The notes under the pieces are model-generated. The model was not told the DNA's origin. It searched no databases and saw nothing but the letters and a program-made list of their open reading frames with translations. From positions 147,491,841-147,555,840 of the forward strand of contig OY992537.1 of NCBI GenBank assembly GCA_963921195.1: DNA of 64,000 nt. The letters run 5' to 3'. Below are positions 1 to 9,935 of this stretch, piece by piece (within the stretch, counting starts at the first letter, position 1; every line of letters starts with the position of its first letter). The translations under genes and the position numbers were made by a program. The DNA is from Pegoplata infirma (Eukaryota; Arthropoda; Insecta; Diptera; Anthomyiidae).

Positions 1-599
1 AGTGGGATTGAATTGCATAGGAGTGGATTTATTCCGAAAAAATATTTTGTTTTACGTTTTTAGAGGAAAAATTTCAAACCACTTCGGAACGGAATTGACT
101 CTGTGACAGGCCCTTAAGTATTACCAACAATAGCATTTGGTGCTGATGGGTTTTAATGATAACACTGATATCATTTAAAGAAACAACCATGTGCCTTTAA
201 ATATTGTCTTCTTAGATACATGTTAATGAAGTGTATTTTGTTAAGACCATGGGATGCTTAAGACCATCGAATACTTTTTACGGAATTCCAACTGAAAAAA
301 TATTAAAAATAATTCCACATTCATTTTTTATTCCAGCAAAAAATAACTTGCCAGTACTAAAAGCATTTTTTACTCATAATAAGCAAGTGAGTACTTAAAA
401 CTTTTATTAAGAGCAATATATTTAGTAGTATGTATATTATCTTACTGGGTTATGTTTGTTAGGATATTTGAAGGAGAGGGATAAACTATACTTACATCAT
501 GCCGACAATATTTTCCATGTAGGTAAGGTGACAGACTTCTTGTGATTGTTAGTAAAAACGTTGTCCTTCCCAAATCGTAACTTAACATCAAAACTGATT

Positions 600-1110
600 A
601 TACGTTCTTTTCATTTCCGACAGTAAGGGATGTCAAAAGTTTGTAGTGTTGAAATAGTGATAACGTTATGGTGATGCATATGCTTTTTCCGCCAAGTTGA
701 GTGAGCTGAACTTTGCTGCGCATGGTTGAATTTTTTGTAACTCGCAACTCGACCTTCAAACCGCATATATGTTCTTTCCATTTCCAATTTGCTATTGCGA
801 CAGTAAGGGATTTCAAAATAGTTTGTAGTGTTGAAATCGTAGTGATAACGTTATGGTGGCGCATAAGTTCTCTCCTCCAAGTAGAAGAGCTTAACGTAGC
901 TGCGTATAGTTGAATTTCTTCAACTCGTAACTCGGTATCAAAACTGCTTATACGATCTTTTTATTTGCAATTTGATATGGCGACATTAAGGGATTTGTAA
1001 AAAGTTTGTAATATTGGAATCGTAGTGATAACATTATGGTGGTGCATATGCCCTCTCCTCCAAGTTGCGAAAGCTTAACGTAGCTGCGTAGTTTAATTTT
1101 CTTCAACATC
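600..1110 (+). repeat. Three tandem units of about 183 bp inside the CCCGR element
   Basis: Each unit carries the phrases GACAGTAAGGGAT (or GACATTAAGGGAT), GTAGTGATAACGTTATGGTGG, and CTCCAAGTTG followed by GCTTAACGTAGCTGCGTA. The GTTATGGTG phrase recurs near 666, 850 and 1033, which gives the spacing. The same triplet is present at about 7930-8450 in copy 3, 20180-20680 in copy 2 and 57090-57740 (reverse) in copy 4, so it is an ancestral part of the element. The phrase TATGGTGGTGCATATG keeps some short ORFs open, but I see no sign of coding. Confidence 0.75.
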
Positions 1111-1581
1111 AAAGTACTCAATAGTATTGTTTTTTCGACATTTTTAATACGAAAATATTCAGTTCATCTTGTTTTGGAATAAAATGTCCACGCTTATACT
1201 GTTCATTTATGATGAACTGGAAAAAAATGAAAACATGATTTTAAAATTCTTTATATATATTAATGAAAACTTACCTTTTCCAACATTTTTCTATGTAAAA
1301 GTAATTTTTTTAAACCGAATATTTTGCAAGTAGGACAATATTTGTTAAATTATTTATATGCACCGGTATTGCAGTTATGTTTATGTATATATAAGTTAAT
1401 CGATGGTAATAAAATATAATTTTATTCGTAAAAAACTTTTTTTTGTAATTCTGGTTCAAATTTGCATACACATTAACTAAGATTTAACATTTTATGATAA
1501 CATATATGGTTTCATATATGATATCATATATGGTACATATTTTACATACGACCTCATATATGGGATCGATTTTTGCATATA

Positions 1582-3239
1582 CAGCTGCGGTCAAAAAAAT
1601 AGCACCAGGATAAAACAGAATTTTCTTCGTTGGTTTCTTTTTAACAATTTCAACTTATGTCACTGATAACGTGTCATAAGATACTTACAAGAGTGTGAAA
1701 CAATATTACATAAGAAAAGGCTAATTAGGCTTTTTATTTTATTAAAAATTTTCAGAGTTTTTAAAAAAACTTAAAAAAGACTCAGTCAAAAAAATAGCAC
1801 CACAGTACTTTTTGTATTAAAATTAAATTCTTAAATTTAAAAAACGAATTGATTATGAATTCAGCATTGTTGTAATATCTTTAAATATTAAAAAAAAAAT
1901 TGTCGAGTACTCATTGTTGACAATTACCTCTGTACAACGTTTTTGTACCGAATTCGCGAGATTTTTGGATCTTTAGTTCGAAATTCAGTTCCAGAGTTGC
2001 TGAACAGCCACCCAAAGAGCTTCATTACAAGTTGGTTGTATTCGAGAGACTCCCTTCTCTATATCTGTCCATCAACTATCGATTTGGTCTAGATCTGGGG
2101 ACTGACCAGGCCATTCCATCACGTTTGCTTTATTGTCCAGACCCAATTTTTTACCAATTTCCCGTCATGCTTTGGGTAATTGACGCGCTAAAAGACCTAA
2201 ATTAGTGGCATTTGCTTAGAAACTTATTGCAACATTACTTTCTGGAGGATATAAATGTTAAGTGTATATCCACGGTTGTCCTAGTCCAATATGTGAGCCA
2301 TGGTCCAATATATGAACACCACTCCATAGTAAGAAAATATCCCCCACACCATAAGCACCATTTAAAGTTATTTTTATTTTTAATTTTGGATTGAAATCCG
2401 CGTTTTAGGGTCTTCTGACATTGGTATGTGATCCCATGTCTCAAAATAAAACAACATTGGATTCATTTGCCCATAGATCATTGATCCACTTTTAAGCTGG
2501 TCATTCTGGGTTACTGGTAGCAAACTTCAAAGGACTTGCAGCATGCTTAAGTGAGAGTAGGCGCACTTTTCCGAATCTACAAGCGTTAATGTTGTTGTTT
2601 TGTAATCTTTGACGAACATTTTCGCCATTTGCTGTCCTTTTTTAGCTCTGGAGCTGCCGTAAATGGGTCTTTCTTCCATTGTCTTTACAAACACCTAACC
2701 ACTAATGGTGACAAACGTCGCTTGTGACTAAGTTTTTCAAGCTCTAAAGTTAATTTTGTTGAATTTCCAATCATTTTATAAGCGCATCCAACCAATTTTC
2801 CTTTTTCAGAATATGGTTTATGTTCAGAAATCATATTTTTTACAAAAGAACGTTTTTGAGGAGTGTAATTCTTTCCACGTCATATTTTTATGAAAATAAA
2901 TATGAAATTTTGTAATGAATTAAATTTTTTTATAAATAAAAACTATCTTCCTTTAGTATTTAACACTTTTATTTTAATAATTAAAATATTATTAATTTTT
3001 TTAAAGAAATTTTGTAAATTGGTGCTATTTTATTGACTGCACTGATTTGGAGTTTTTTTAAAATATCGATCATTAAAAAAGAACCGTCCACAATTTTTGG
3101 AAAAAGTAAAAACATTTAAGGGGTTTAGACTTAATATAAGAGTATTGCATATTTACTTTAAACGAATACGCACATAATATTTTGTTTTAATTGAATAATA
3201 GAGATTTTGTCATTGGTGCTATTTTTTTGACCGGCACTG
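1582..3239 (-). mobile_element. Tc1/mariner-like element with doubled (IR/DR) ends
   Basis: It is flanked by TA (1580-1581 and 3240-3241). The outer termini are CAGCTGCGGTC and, on the other strand, CAGTGCCGGTC, both followed by AAAAAAATAGCACCA. A second, inner copy of the same motif lies about 200 bp in on each side (1783-1803 and 3019-3044). This is the IR/DR layout known for Sleeping Beauty, Minos and Paris-type Tc1 elements, with two transposase-binding sites per end. The body holds a decayed transposase on the minus strand. It is inserted in CCCGR copy 1. Confidence 0.88.
1925..2885 (-). pseudogene. Tc1-like transposase remnant
   Basis: In minus-strand reading, the segment at about 2070-2120 gives VMEWPGQSPDLDQID, which matches the conserved Tc1 motif normally written WPxQSPDLNPIENLW. 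The motif is followed at once by a stop, and the N-P-I-E part reads D-Q-I-D, so the third catalytic position (D or E in Tc1) is altered. Upstream, 2235-2444 contains the KWCLWCGGY stretch expected before the second catalytic Asp (family pattern V-W-G-C). The N-terminal third at about 2600-2885 can be followed only by changing frame, with several stops. Intact Tc1 transposases are about 340 aa; this one cannot be translated through. It is the only protein-coding trace inside the 1582-3239 element, so the copy is not autonomous. Confidence 0.75.
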
Positions 3240-3393
3240 TATGGTCACATATATGTTTCCTTATATGTCATATATGATCATATAAAGATCAATACATAGC
3301 CATATATGAACATACACATTTATTTTTAGCCGGGTTGACAAAAATTTTTTAAAAGTTTTTTTCTTCGACCCGGCTAAAAATGTTGAATATTAT

Positions 3394-3608
3394 TGTTATA
3401 AATATAATATATTTATTGGTTATATTTAAAAGAATACACGTTGTGTTTTATTTGGAGTTTAAGATCAGACTAACAATAAGTAAAAAGAAACAAAAAGAAC
3501 GTTACAAAGTTAATTCAATAAGTAACTAATATAAACAGATAAACGTCAAACATAAGTATAAGATAAAATAATAGAGTTGCCATTTGAACTATTTCGCCTA
3601 TTCCAACA
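3394..3608 (-). repeat. copia 3' LTR
   Basis: Downstream LTR in element orientation, identical by eye to 15898-16112. It is directly preceded, in element sense, by a purine tract. Confidence 0.93.
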
Positions 3609-3617
3609 CCTCCCCTC
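3609..3617 (-). promoter_or_regulatory. copia polypurine tract
   Basis: Element-sense GAGGGGAGG directly abuts the 3' LTR (TGTTGG...). Position and composition fit the plus-strand primer. Confidence 0.75.
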
Positions 3618-3638
3618 GAAGTAGTGAGAATGATGAAA

Positions 3639-4217
3639 TCAATGACCACTGGCTTGGGTCAGACCCAAGGACGCAATACATTTGTCATGTTTGACCACGC
3701 TTAAACTTTTCGTCAGAACATCTGCTGGCATATCTTCCGTTGATAAATATTCTAAGCTAATGTCACCATCTTGTTGCTTCTGCTTGATAAAATGATGTCG
3801 CACGTCAATATGTTTTGTGCGAGAGTGAAAACCAAAACTTGATGCCAGCTTCTGTGCGCTTTGACTATCATTAAAGATTCGTACGGAATTACATTCAAGA
3901 CCAATTTCATTTAAAAGCTCTTTTAAATATAAAGCTTCTTTTGTCGCTTCTGATATAGCCAAATATTCGGATTCAGTACTGGAAAGTGATACAGTTCGTT
4001 GTTTACGGGCCTCCCAACTTATAGCAGCGCCGGATAATACAAAAGCATAGCCTGAATATGATCGCCTGTCGGTCATATTTCCACCCCAATCTGCATCAAC
4101 CACGCCATATAACTGAGTGTTGTCCTGTTGGTATAAAAGGCCACAATTCATGGTGCCCTTCAAATATCTTAAAATTCGCTTAGCAGCTTGCCAATGTTCC
4201 TCATTAAAATTCGTATT
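3639..4217 (-). pseudogene. copia Pol, 3' part: RNase H domain
   Basis: The frame continues the copia Pol reading frame across the gypsy insertion (duplicated target GTATT). It covers the end of the RT connection (an AAKRILRYLKG segment) and the RNase H domain. Characteristic stretches are YGVVDADWGG (first catalytic Asp), SLSSTESEYLA (Glu) and IFNDSQSA (Asp), as in other copia elements. It ends with a stop 31 bp before the 3' LTR, the normal place for copia Pol to end. I see no stop within this part. It is separated from the rest of Pol by 8.2 kb and is presumably silent. Confidence 0.9.
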
Positions 4218-4395
4218 TAATAAATCCTTAGAAAATAAAAGATTGTTTTATTTTAAACAAAGTATTTTAATTAAAAGTTGAAAGTTTGTCAATACAAAGA
4301 ATGATCTAGAAAAATAATAATCGCTTAAACTAACGGAGATGCCAGATTAACTGAACTCCTGATAACACGGAATGATGCCAGATTAATACATAACA
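4218..4395 (-). repeat. gypsy-1 3' LTR
   Basis: Partner of 12287-12464, at the 3' end in element sense. The region between the integrase stop (4531) and this LTR is short and non-coding. Confidence 0.93.
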
Positions 4396-4408
4396 TTTCT
4401 TCCCTCGC
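4396..4408 (-). promoter_or_regulatory. gypsy-1 polypurine tract
   Basis: Element-sense GCGAGGGAAGAAA abuts the 3' LTR start TGTTATG. Confidence 0.75.
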
Positions 4409-4530
4409 ATAACTGCTTTTCACGGTGAAAATCTTATTCTGCGTCTTCGCATTCTGGTAGATCTACGTAAAGGAATTTCATCGTTTCGGCCCGAGGTAAT
4501 TGGATCATTTAGGGTACTACCGGGATCACT

Positions 4531-5991
4531 TCACATATTGGCCTCATCTTGTCGTTGTTCAGATCCGTCACGATGCATATCATCACTATCTTCTCCCGAG
4601 AAATCAAAACCTCGGAAATTTGACTGAGGCGTAGAGAACCCAGCAACCGATGAAGCCTCATACGTAACGGGCGAATTTAGTTGTGGGGTGGAAGACACCT
4701 GTGGTGGATCAAAATTTACACTTTCCTGCTGTGCCGATGCGTTTAGGGTATCCAAATCGACATGGGACCGTCGCCTTCGTTCGATTTTTTTCGCTTCAGC
4801 CTGTTTCATTTCGTTCCGTACATTCACATTCGGTAAAGCATTACCCCGAAGCTGGTCAATGTGGCGTTTAAGACATTTCCCGTTGTATAAGATCTCGTAA
4901 TGTAAATCCCCAATGCGATTTAAGATTAAGCCTGGTAGCCATTTGTCCATACGAGAGTTATTTGAAAGAAAATAAATATTCTGCATTGGTTCAAAAGATC
5001 GGAATGTGGGGTTAAACTGCATGTACTGTTTATCAGTCATCCGTGTAGTTAGATTTTCAGGAAGAAGAAGATCCAAACGCGTACGAAAAACACGCCCCAG
5101 GAATAAAAGAGCCGGGGCCTTGCCAGTTGTTGAGTGCGGAGCAATTCTATACTGACGTAGAAATATATTCAAATGCTCCCGTAGATTGTTTTTGTTTGCA
5201 CCCAACGACTTGAGCGCAGACTTCACCGTTTGCACTGATCGTTCCGCTTGACCATTCGTGGATGGATGGTATGGTGCGGTAAACTTATGATATTTCACAC
5301 CTACGTTAATGAGAAACTCCTTAAATTCTGCTGAGGCGAAACAAGTCCCATTATCCGAGACAACAGTAACGGGTACCCCATAGCTCGCAAATAACTCATC
5401 TAGGATATTGATTGTAGCAGCCGATGTGCTTGTAGATGTTATCTTGACATCAATCCACTTACTGTAAGCATCTGTGATTATAAGTAGCATGGAACCCAAA
5501 AACGGGCCTGCGTAATCCACATGGATGCGTTCCCATGGCGCCTTTGGATATTGCCAATGATGTTCCCTAAACTTAGGAGGGTCATTTGCCACCCTGGCAC
5601 AATCAACACAATTTTTCGCCACACTTTCAATATCCTTATCGATGCCTGGCCAATATACAAAGGATCTAGCGATACCCTTCATTTTGGCAATACCCAAATG
5701 AGCTGAATGTAGGTCATGAAGAATCTTGAGACGCAGCTTGTCAGGAATAACCACCCTGTGTTCGTAAGTCAAGCAATTGCCAGCCATTTTATAATTTATT
5801 TCGGGAGACTTATAACCATATGAGTGTAACGATTTACCGCCTTCCAAAAGTTTAACAATCGCTCCAAGCCTGTCATCTTTTCGCGTTTCCGCAGCAATTT
5901 TATCCGCATTTGTTGGAAGTTGATCAATCTGTCGTATTACGAATGTATCAAAATCATCGAAGTCCTCTGCCCGTGCTACTACATTTACCAT
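4531..5991 (-). pseudogene. gypsy-1 integrase and Pol C-terminus
   Basis: A frame of about 486 codons continues Pol downstream of the nested DNA element. It holds the H-H-C-C zinc-binding region (LHSAHLG... then CVDC), the catalytic core with the first Asp in IHVDYAGPF, the second in VSDNGTCF and the Glu in STNGQAERS, then a GPY/chromo-like C-terminal region around ILYNGKCLKRHIDQLRG and a charged tail. The D-D-35-E layout is complete. The ATG at 5991 arises at the insertion junction and is probably not a real start. This is the best preserved module of the element. Confidence 0.9.
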
Positions 5992-5992
5992 A

Positions 5993-8900
5993 GGGCCATT
6001 CCAAAAAATTTAGCTCAAATTTTAATCATTTTTGGAAATGGTGTCTCAGATTAATTTGAACCTTGACACATAGATAGCCCTCATAAATATGATATATGTA
6101 CCATATATCGTTTTTTTACATTTGGTGTATTTAACGAATTATGGCGGGTCAAAGATTGACTTTTTAAGCAAAAGTAAGAAAAATACATCACGTTTAAAGA
6201 GCTGTAACTTCTTAACCAATGACCCGATTTTCACAAATTTAGGCTCATGTGAAAGCTGGGGTTCTTCTTTTAGAAAATATTTTTAAAATAACACAGTTTT
6301 TTTTACAGAAATGATGCAAAAATGCAAAAACATTTTTTCTTTTCGAATATTTAAAAAAACACATCTTCGATTTTTTTTAAAAAAATTCTGGTGAAAAATA
6401 ACAATGTTTTGTATAACATATTCAAAATTCAGAGTGGGATCTCCATGGGATCAAAAGATATTCTGTTTTAAGTACGAGGTTCTCATATTTTTCCCTTAGA
6501 AAATTTAAATTTCTAATGTTTTGAATATTTTTCAAAATTTTAATAGTATAATTTTCTTTGAAAATTTAAATTTTTATATTGAAGAAACATAAAATTTTAA
6601 TTTACTACCCGGCTAAAAATGTTGTATATAATCATATATGATATCATATATGAGACCATATACAGTATCATATATAGTATCAAATATGGTCTCATATATG
6701 AACATATTCCAAAATTGGCGCTTATATAAGACACGGTCATATATGATCCAATATATGTGATCATATATTAGATCATATATTGAATCATATATTGGATAAT
6801 ATATTGAATCATATATGGGATCATATATGATGTTGTTTTCAATTTGTTTTACATTCTTTTTCATATTTTTTTTTTTTACTTTTTTCATTTTAAACTATAT
6901 GTAATAGATTATTATGTATATATTCACCAGAATTGCAAACGGTGTACATAAGTATAATTTAAAATTAAAAATATTTTTTTTATTAATTTTTGTGTTTTCA
7001 TAACCCTTTAATTTTATGATTTTCATTTTTTAGTTACTATCGTTTGCATTTTTGGTGACCATATAAAAATAAATAATTTAACTTATAGATATGAGAATAC
7101 ATTTTGATAGTCAACAAAATAAATTGAACATAAAAGATCTTATATATCAAGTTTTTCAATTGATATCGAAAGATGCGAACAAAGGGCTTATTAAAGGAAC
7201 GTTGATTTTCTTTATGTTTTCTTGTTTTAGTGTTAATTCCGATTATCTTCAGACTTAGCGTTTTTGTTATGGTATAAGCCTCTTTTTTACAATATTTATA
7301 GTCAAAATCTAAAAAAGGATATAAAATAATATTAATAATTAAGATATTTCTAGAATTTTTATTGTATTAAAGTATTACCAACGATAGCATTTGGTGCTAA
7401 TAGGTTAATGATAACACGGATGTCATTTAACGAAGCAACCATCTACCTTTAAAGATTGGCTAGATACTGCTAGTTACATACATACATGTTGGAGTGTATT
7501 TTGTTAAGACCATGGTATGCTTAAGCCCATTGGATGCTAAAGACTATGGAATGCTTTTTAAGGAAAGATATATTGTCTTTCAGAAATCCATCTGAAAAAA
7601 TATTAAAAATTATTACACATTTCTTTTTTATTCCAGCAAAAAATAACTTGCTACTACTAAATGCATGCATCAAAATTCATAGCAAACTAATAATTACTTA
7701 AGACTTTGATTAAAAGCAATATATTCAGTAGTATGTATTTTATCTTGCTGGGTTATGTTTGTAAGAATATTTGTAGGATAGGGATAAAACTATTTCTACT
7801 TACATTATGTTTGTAAGGATATTTGAAGGACTGGGATAAAAACTATTTCTACTTACATCATGGTGACAATGTGCCAGATTGTCACTTTCGCTTATAGACA
7901 GCTTTCTTGTAATTGTATAAAAACGTTGTCCTTCCTAAATCGTTACTCAACCTTAAAACTGATCGTTCTTTTCATTTCGATTTGCTATGGCGATAGTAAG
8001 CGATTTCAAAATAGTTTGTAGTGTTGGAACCGTAGTGATAACGTTATGGTAGTGCATATGCCCTCTGCTCCAAGTTAAGCGAGCTTAACGAACCTCCGCA
8101 TGGTTGAATTTTCTAGTAACTCGGCCTTCAAACTTCTTATACATACGTTCTTTCCTTTTCCAATTTGCTACAGTAAGGGATTTCGAAATAATTTATAGTG
8201 TTGGAATCGTAGTGATAACATTTCTGGTGGTGCATATGTCCTCTTCTCCAAGTTGAGTGAGCTTAACGTTACTCGGCCTCAAAACTGCTTATACGATCTA
8301 TCATTTCCAATTTGTTATGGCGACATTAAGGGATTTCAAAATAGTTTGCAGTATTGCAATCGCAGTGAAAACATAATGGTGGTGCATATGCCCTCTCCAC
8401 GAAGTTGCACGAGATTAACGAAGCTGCGTAGTTTAATTTTCTTCAACATCAAAGCACTCTATATTATTGTATTTGCGACATATGTTCATTTACTCATTTT
8501 AAATATGATCTTGTTTTGGAATAAAATGTCTACGCTTATACTTGTTATGACGATGAACTGGAAAAAAATAATACATATGATTTTAAAATTCTAAATTCAT
8601 TTAAAATTCTAATAAAAACTCACCTTTTCCATTTTCTTTATGTAAAAGTAACTTTTTTAATCAGAATATTTTGCAACTAGGAAACAATATTTTTTAAATT
8701 ATTGATACGAATCGGTATTAAGATATAAATATGGTAATAAAATATAATTTCAATCGTACAAAACTTTTATTTTGTAATTCCGGTGGATATTTTCACACAC
8801 ATGCACTAAAATTTAACATTTTATGATAACATATATGTTTCCATATATGATATCATATATGGCACATATTTTATATACGGCCACATATATGGGATCGTTT

Positions 8901-9499
8901 CTTGCATATATGGTCACATATATGTTTCCATATATTTCATATATGATCGTATAAAGATCTATATATAAGCATATATGAACATACACATTTATTTTTAGCC
9001 GGGTAAGGTAAAATTTAAGAAATTCGTACTAAAACCAGAATATTTTTTGATCCCATTGGGATCCCACTCTGAATTTTGGATATGTTGTACAAAACAGTAT
9101 TGTTTATCACCAAACTTGTTTTTAAAAAAATCGAAGATGTGTTTTTTTAAATATTCGCAAAAATAAAATGTTTTTGAATTTTTGCAACACTTCTGAAAAA
9201 AACCGTATGCTTTTGAAAATATTTCCTAAAAGAAGAAGAATTAAGCTTTCATATGAGCCATTACTTGTGATAATCGGATTGCTAGTTAAAAAGTTAGAGC
9301 ACGTTAAACGTCATGTATTTTTCTGACTTTTGCTAAAAAAGTCGAACTTTGACCCGCGATAATTTGAAAACTACAGCAAATTTTGAAAATCCAAAAATGC
9401 AACATATCTCATATAAACGTGGATATCTATGAGCCAAATTCTCAGTGGCGTCCAAAGGCATGTTTCCGAACAGTGGGGCGAAAATTTTTGGAATTACCC
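5993..9499. mobile_element. Long-inverted-repeat DNA element with 4-bp target duplication
   Basis: It is flanked by CATA at 5989-5992 and 9500-9503. The ends are GGGCCATTCCAAAAA and, on the other strand, GGGTAATTCCAAAAA. The arms (about 5993-6600 and 9010-9499) are imperfect inverted repeats of 500-600 bp; shared landmarks are GGGTCAAAG/CTTTGACCC, CACATCTTCGAT and AGAGTGGGATC. No ORF is seen. The centre is occupied by CCCGR copy 3. It is therefore a foldback-type non-autonomous element inserted in gypsy-1. The superfamily is unknown; a 4-bp duplication is compatible with, for example, Sola or Chapaev. Confidence 0.82.
6608..9003 (+). mobile_element. CCCGR-group element, copy 3 (complete)
   Basis: The only uninterrupted full copy, 2396 bp. 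It runs from CCCGGCTAAAAAT (6608) to ATTTTTAGCCGGG (9003) with TA on both sides (6606-6607 and 9004-9005). The first 220 bp and last 190 bp are packed with CATATATG-type palindromes, including TCATATATGATATCATATA. The middle has the 180-bp tandem units (about 7930-8450). Several phrases are conserved with the other copies (GCAAACGGTGTACATAAGTA, TTGGTGACCATATAAAA, CAGACTTAGCGTTTTTGTTATG). There is no protein-coding frame of note. Confidence 0.88.
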
Positions 9500-9503
9500 C
9501 ATA

Positions 9504-9935
9504 TCATCCTTGACCGCTCTTGAGCAATAATCTGCGTTTAAGTTCGCTTTCGTCGTCTTAAACATAACGTCGAAATCAAAATTTCCTAAGAAATCTGAAT
9601 AGTTGGCCATACGGCTGATACACAAAACCGGCAGCGATTTGTAGGGATCCAAAATCTGAGAAAGTGGTTTGTGGTCCGTTATAAGAGTGAAATGACGAGC
9701 GTATAGATATAAAAAGAATTTCTGTACGGCCCATACAATGGCAAGAGCCTCTTTGTCCATCTGCGGATATTTACGTTCAGTACCAGTTAAAGTACGGCTA
9801 GCATAAGCTATGGGTCGCTCCCGACCATCGGGCAAGCGATGGGATAAAACTGCCCCTAACCCTATTTGGCTTGCATCTGTAGCCAGCAGAAGTGGCAAGT
9901 CCGGGTCGTATGGCATTAGTACCAGCGGGATATCA
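9504..9935 (-). pseudogene. gypsy-1 RNase H domain
   Basis: The frame opens one base off the Gag-RT frame. It has the gypsy RNase H signatures LATDASQIGLGAVLSH (first Asp), ASRTLTGTERKYPQMDKEALAIVW (Glu region, with Y-x-Q-x-D-K-E-A-L) and FTLITDHKPLSQI (Asp). It ends NADYCSRAVKDDM, and after that a DNA element is inserted (5993-9499). The target TATG in element sense is duplicated, and on removing the insert the frame runs straight into the integrase part. It is a broken part of the same Pol and not a gene of its own. Confidence 0.88.

Larger units (their letters stand above)
1..3334 (+). mobile_element. CCCGR-group palindrome-rich DNA element, copy 1 (left end outside window)
   Basis: This copy matches 16925-17400, 20116-20927 and 27121-27377 (copy 2) and 6608-9003 (copy 3) in order. 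It ends with the inverted terminus ATTTTTAGCCGGG at 3322-3334. The last 250 bp carry many CATATATG palindromes. There is no long ORF, so the copy is non-autonomous or decayed. The window starts part-way into it, roughly 800 bp inside by comparison with copy 2. A Tc1-like element (1582-3239) is inserted near the right end, so the element itself is only about 1.7 kb here. I do not recognise the superfamily. Confidence 0.8.

Noticed and set aside
2212..2394. 60-aa plus-strand frame inside the Tc1-like element
   Set aside because: Antisense to the recognisable transposase remnant.
6613..6888. 91-aa frame with repeated YDPIYDSIYD-like residues
   Set aside because: It is a translation of the CATATATG palindrome array at the end of CCCGR copy 3. 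The frame at 16019-16315 has the same origin. Low complexity, no start context.
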